Below are positions 62,843-64,000 of a DNA stretch of 64,000 nucleotides, piece by piece. The translations under genes were made by a program, and so were the position numbers. The stretch's first letter is position 1. The number at the start of each line of letters is the position of its first letter. The notes under the pieces were generated by a model. It was not told the origin of the DNA, made no database searches, and saw only the letters and a list, made by a program, of their open reading frames with translations. The stretch is from Asticcacaulis sp. AC402 (lineage in GTDB: Bacteria; Pseudomonadota; Alphaproteobacteria; Caulobacterales; Caulobacteraceae). The DNA lies in the NCBI RefSeq assembly GCF_000495835.1, contig NZ_AWGC01000030.1, positions 1 to 64,000 on the forward strand, read 5' to 3'.

Positions 62843-63265
62843 CTAAGGTCTTTTGGGCGCGATGACCACGGCCATGCCATCGACAAAGGTCTTGTTGCGC
62901 ACCTTGACCACAGTGCTCAGCGTCACATGCCCCGATTTGAGATCGATGGCGGTGATGGTGACGATCACGGTCGCTTCGTCGCCAGGCCGGACCGCGCGTT
63001 TAAAGTTCAGCGACTGCGACACATAGATGGCGCCGCGGCCGGGCAAATCGGACGCAAGGGTTGCCGAGATATAGGCGCCCATCAACATGCCGTGGGCGAT
63101 TCGTCCCTTGAAGGGCGAGGCGGCGGCGAAGGCTTCGTCGACATGGACCGGATTATGGTCAGTCGAAACGTCGGCAAACGCGGCAATGGCGGCGTCATCG
63201 ACGCTAAAGACGCGCGACGCCGTCTGTTCCAGGCAAAGGTCATCGATGTAAAAACTCTGAGTCAT
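62843..63265 (-). CDS. MaoC-family (R)-hydratase / dehydratase
   Basis: The 140-aa protein is a single hot-dog fold. The hydratase motif is in AFADVSTDHNPVHVDEAFAAASPFKGRIAHGMLMGAYISATLASDL, with the catalytic Asp and His of the (R)-specific enoyl-CoA hydratase type. The substrate is a 2-enoyl-CoA, exact chain length unknown. It is transcribed with ribF (3-base gap) and is divergent from the CheY-like gene. Confidence 0.92.
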   Translation of the reverse strand: MTQSFYIDDLCLEQTASRVFSVDDAAIAAFADVSTDHNPVHVDEAFAAASPFKGRIAHGMLMGAYISATLASDLPGRGAIYVSQSLNFKRAVRPGDEATVIVTITAIDLKSGHVTLSTVVKVRNKTFVDGMAVVIAPKRP

Positions 63266-63449
63266 TGCGCTGGTTTAGGTGAAGCCCGTCACAGGGACAA
63301 GGGGCGGGGTGTCGCAACCGCGACGATTCTTGTCCCGTATTTGGACCAATGCCGGGCGAATCGCTTAAGTTAATCAGACAGCTTCACTATGATTTGTAGT
63401 TAATTTTGGATATATCATTGAAAAATAACAGAAAAAATTCGAAACGCTC

Positions 63450-63464
63450 TTAACCTGATTTTAT
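63450..63464. promoter_or_regulatory. Near-match CtrA-type motif upstream of cheY-like gene
   Basis: TTAA-CCTGATT-TTAT differs from the full CtrA consensus at one base and lies about 85-100 bases before the ATG at 63550. This A/T-rich stretch (63360-63470) is the only one in the gap. Weak evidence. Confidence 0.3.
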
Positions 63465-63549
63465 CGGGTTTGGTCGATATTGGGACCTGTCTTCAAACAA
63501 AGGGCCTGCGTCCTGCAGGGCCCGCCTAGAAAAAGTGGGGCGTTTATAC

Positions 63550-63936
63550 ATGGCCATCGATATGTCCATGCCGGTCCTTGTCGTCGATGACTACAAGACT
63601 ATGCTGCGGATCATTTCCAATCTGCTCAAGCAATTGGGTTTTGAGAATGTCGAAGAGGCTTCGGACGGCACCGAAGCGCTCGACAAGATGAAAAAGAGCT
63701 CTTACGGTCTGGTCATCTCCGACTGGAACATGGAGCCGATGACGGGCTATGAGCTGCTGCTCAAGGTCCGCGCCGATGACGGTCTCAAGAAAACGCCGTT
63801 CATCATGGTCACTGCAGAAAGCAAGACCGAGAACGTGATCGCCGCCAAGAAAGCCGGTGTTAACAATTACATTGTTAAACCCTTCAATGCCGCGACTCTT
63901 AAGCAGAAGATCACGGCCGTTCTCGGCGAATTCTAA
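63550..63936 (+). CDS. CheY-like single-domain response regulator
   Basis: The 128-aa protein is a lone receiver. The acidic pair is in VLVVDDYKTMLRIISNLLKQ, the phospho-Asp in LVISDWNMEPMTGYELLL, the Thr in PFIMVTAES, and the Lys in NYIVKPFNAATLKQKI. The sequence is CheY-like (DWNMEPMTG is typical of the chemotaxis group). The ATG at 63550 is preferred to the GTG at 63535. It belongs to a new unit continuing out of the window. Confidence 0.93.
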   Translation: MAIDMSMPVLVVDDYKTMLRIISNLLKQLGFENVEEASDGTEALDKMKKSSYGLVISDWNMEPMTGYELLLKVRADDGLKKTPFIMVTAESKTENVIAAKKAGVNNYIVKPFNAATLKQKITAVLGEF

Positions 63937-63960
63937 GTTATTCTTTTTGTTGGAACTATC

Positions 63961-64000
63961 ATGGCTCAACCTGCATCCAAAAGGGACCATGCCGTCGACC
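63961..64000 (+). CDS. Start of a gene cut by the window end
   Basis: An ATG 24 bases after the cheY-like stop opens a frame (MAQPASKRDHAVD) that continues past the window. GGAA lies about 7 bases upstream. In many alphaproteobacteria a CheZ or other chemotaxis partner follows such a cheY, but only 13 codons are visible, so no product is assigned. Confidence 0.5.
   Translation, partial: MAQPASKRDHAVD

Overview
The window is about 64 kb of a GC-rich alphaproteobacterial chromosome. It most resembles Caulobacterales (Caulobacteraceae, possibly Asticcacaulis). The reasons are the gene order UPF0262-infA-maf-short RNase E/G-yacG, two DUF2336 proteins, a DUF3035/BamF-type lipoprotein after lspA, the RluB-RsmD and TadA groupings, and a perfect CtrA-type box (TTAA-N7-TTAA). 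The genus is an inference. No prophage, CRISPR array, rRNA operon or intact transposase was seen.

Layout. 0-4.3 kb: housekeeping genes (UPF0262, an outer-membrane barrel, infA, maf, RNase E/G-like, yacG, tRNA-Phe). 5-9 kb: ExbB-ExbD-TonB energiser, a second TonB-like protein and an M48 lipoprotein peptidase, then tRNA-His. 9.3-19 kb: ThiO-like oxidase, a CtrA-box-linked lytic transglycosylase, and a signalling block made largely of degenerate parts (a hybrid kinase lacking its phospho-His and phospho-Asp, two DUF2336 proteins, a lone Hpt protein, a degenerate EAL-like protein) with NAD kinase among them. 19-25 kb: YpfJ-type metalloprotease and an RND efflux pair whose permease carries a large extra membrane insert. 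25-32 kb: CorC/HlyC, aroB-aroK, xerD, accA, DUF4328, outer-membrane protein. 32-41.5 kb: DUF6702-M1 peptidase, MscS-tadA, rluB with a long repetitive tail, rsmD, a 49-aa membrane peptide, mutL. 41.8-47 kb: exported methyltransferase, and ileS-lspA-bamF-like. 47.3-56.8 kb: a single gene of about 3,180 codons for an RTX/cadherin-like secreted protein, with a frameshifted gene remnant directly upstream. 57.9-63.9 kb: LuxR regulator, PQQ-type sugar dehydrogenase, GyrI-like protein, small secreted protein, ribF, MaoC dehydratase, CheY-like regulator, and the start of one more gene.

ribF and ileS, usually neighbours in Proteobacteria, are about 15 kb apart here. The block between them (giant RTX gene, remnant, LuxR, sugar dehydrogenase, GyrI-like gene) looks like accessory DNA.

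The intergenic DNA is rich in dispersed repeats: a double-hairpin element of about 100 bp (two full copies plus fragments), another family of about 150 bp (at least five copies or parts), and three long nested inverted repeats whose arms are short tandem CGAA-type units. The best leads for new biology are the membrane insert in the RND permease, the kinase-dead/receiver-dead sensor with its neighbours, the near-identical 1-kb internal duplication in the RTX gene, and the single-base break joining the upstream remnant to it.
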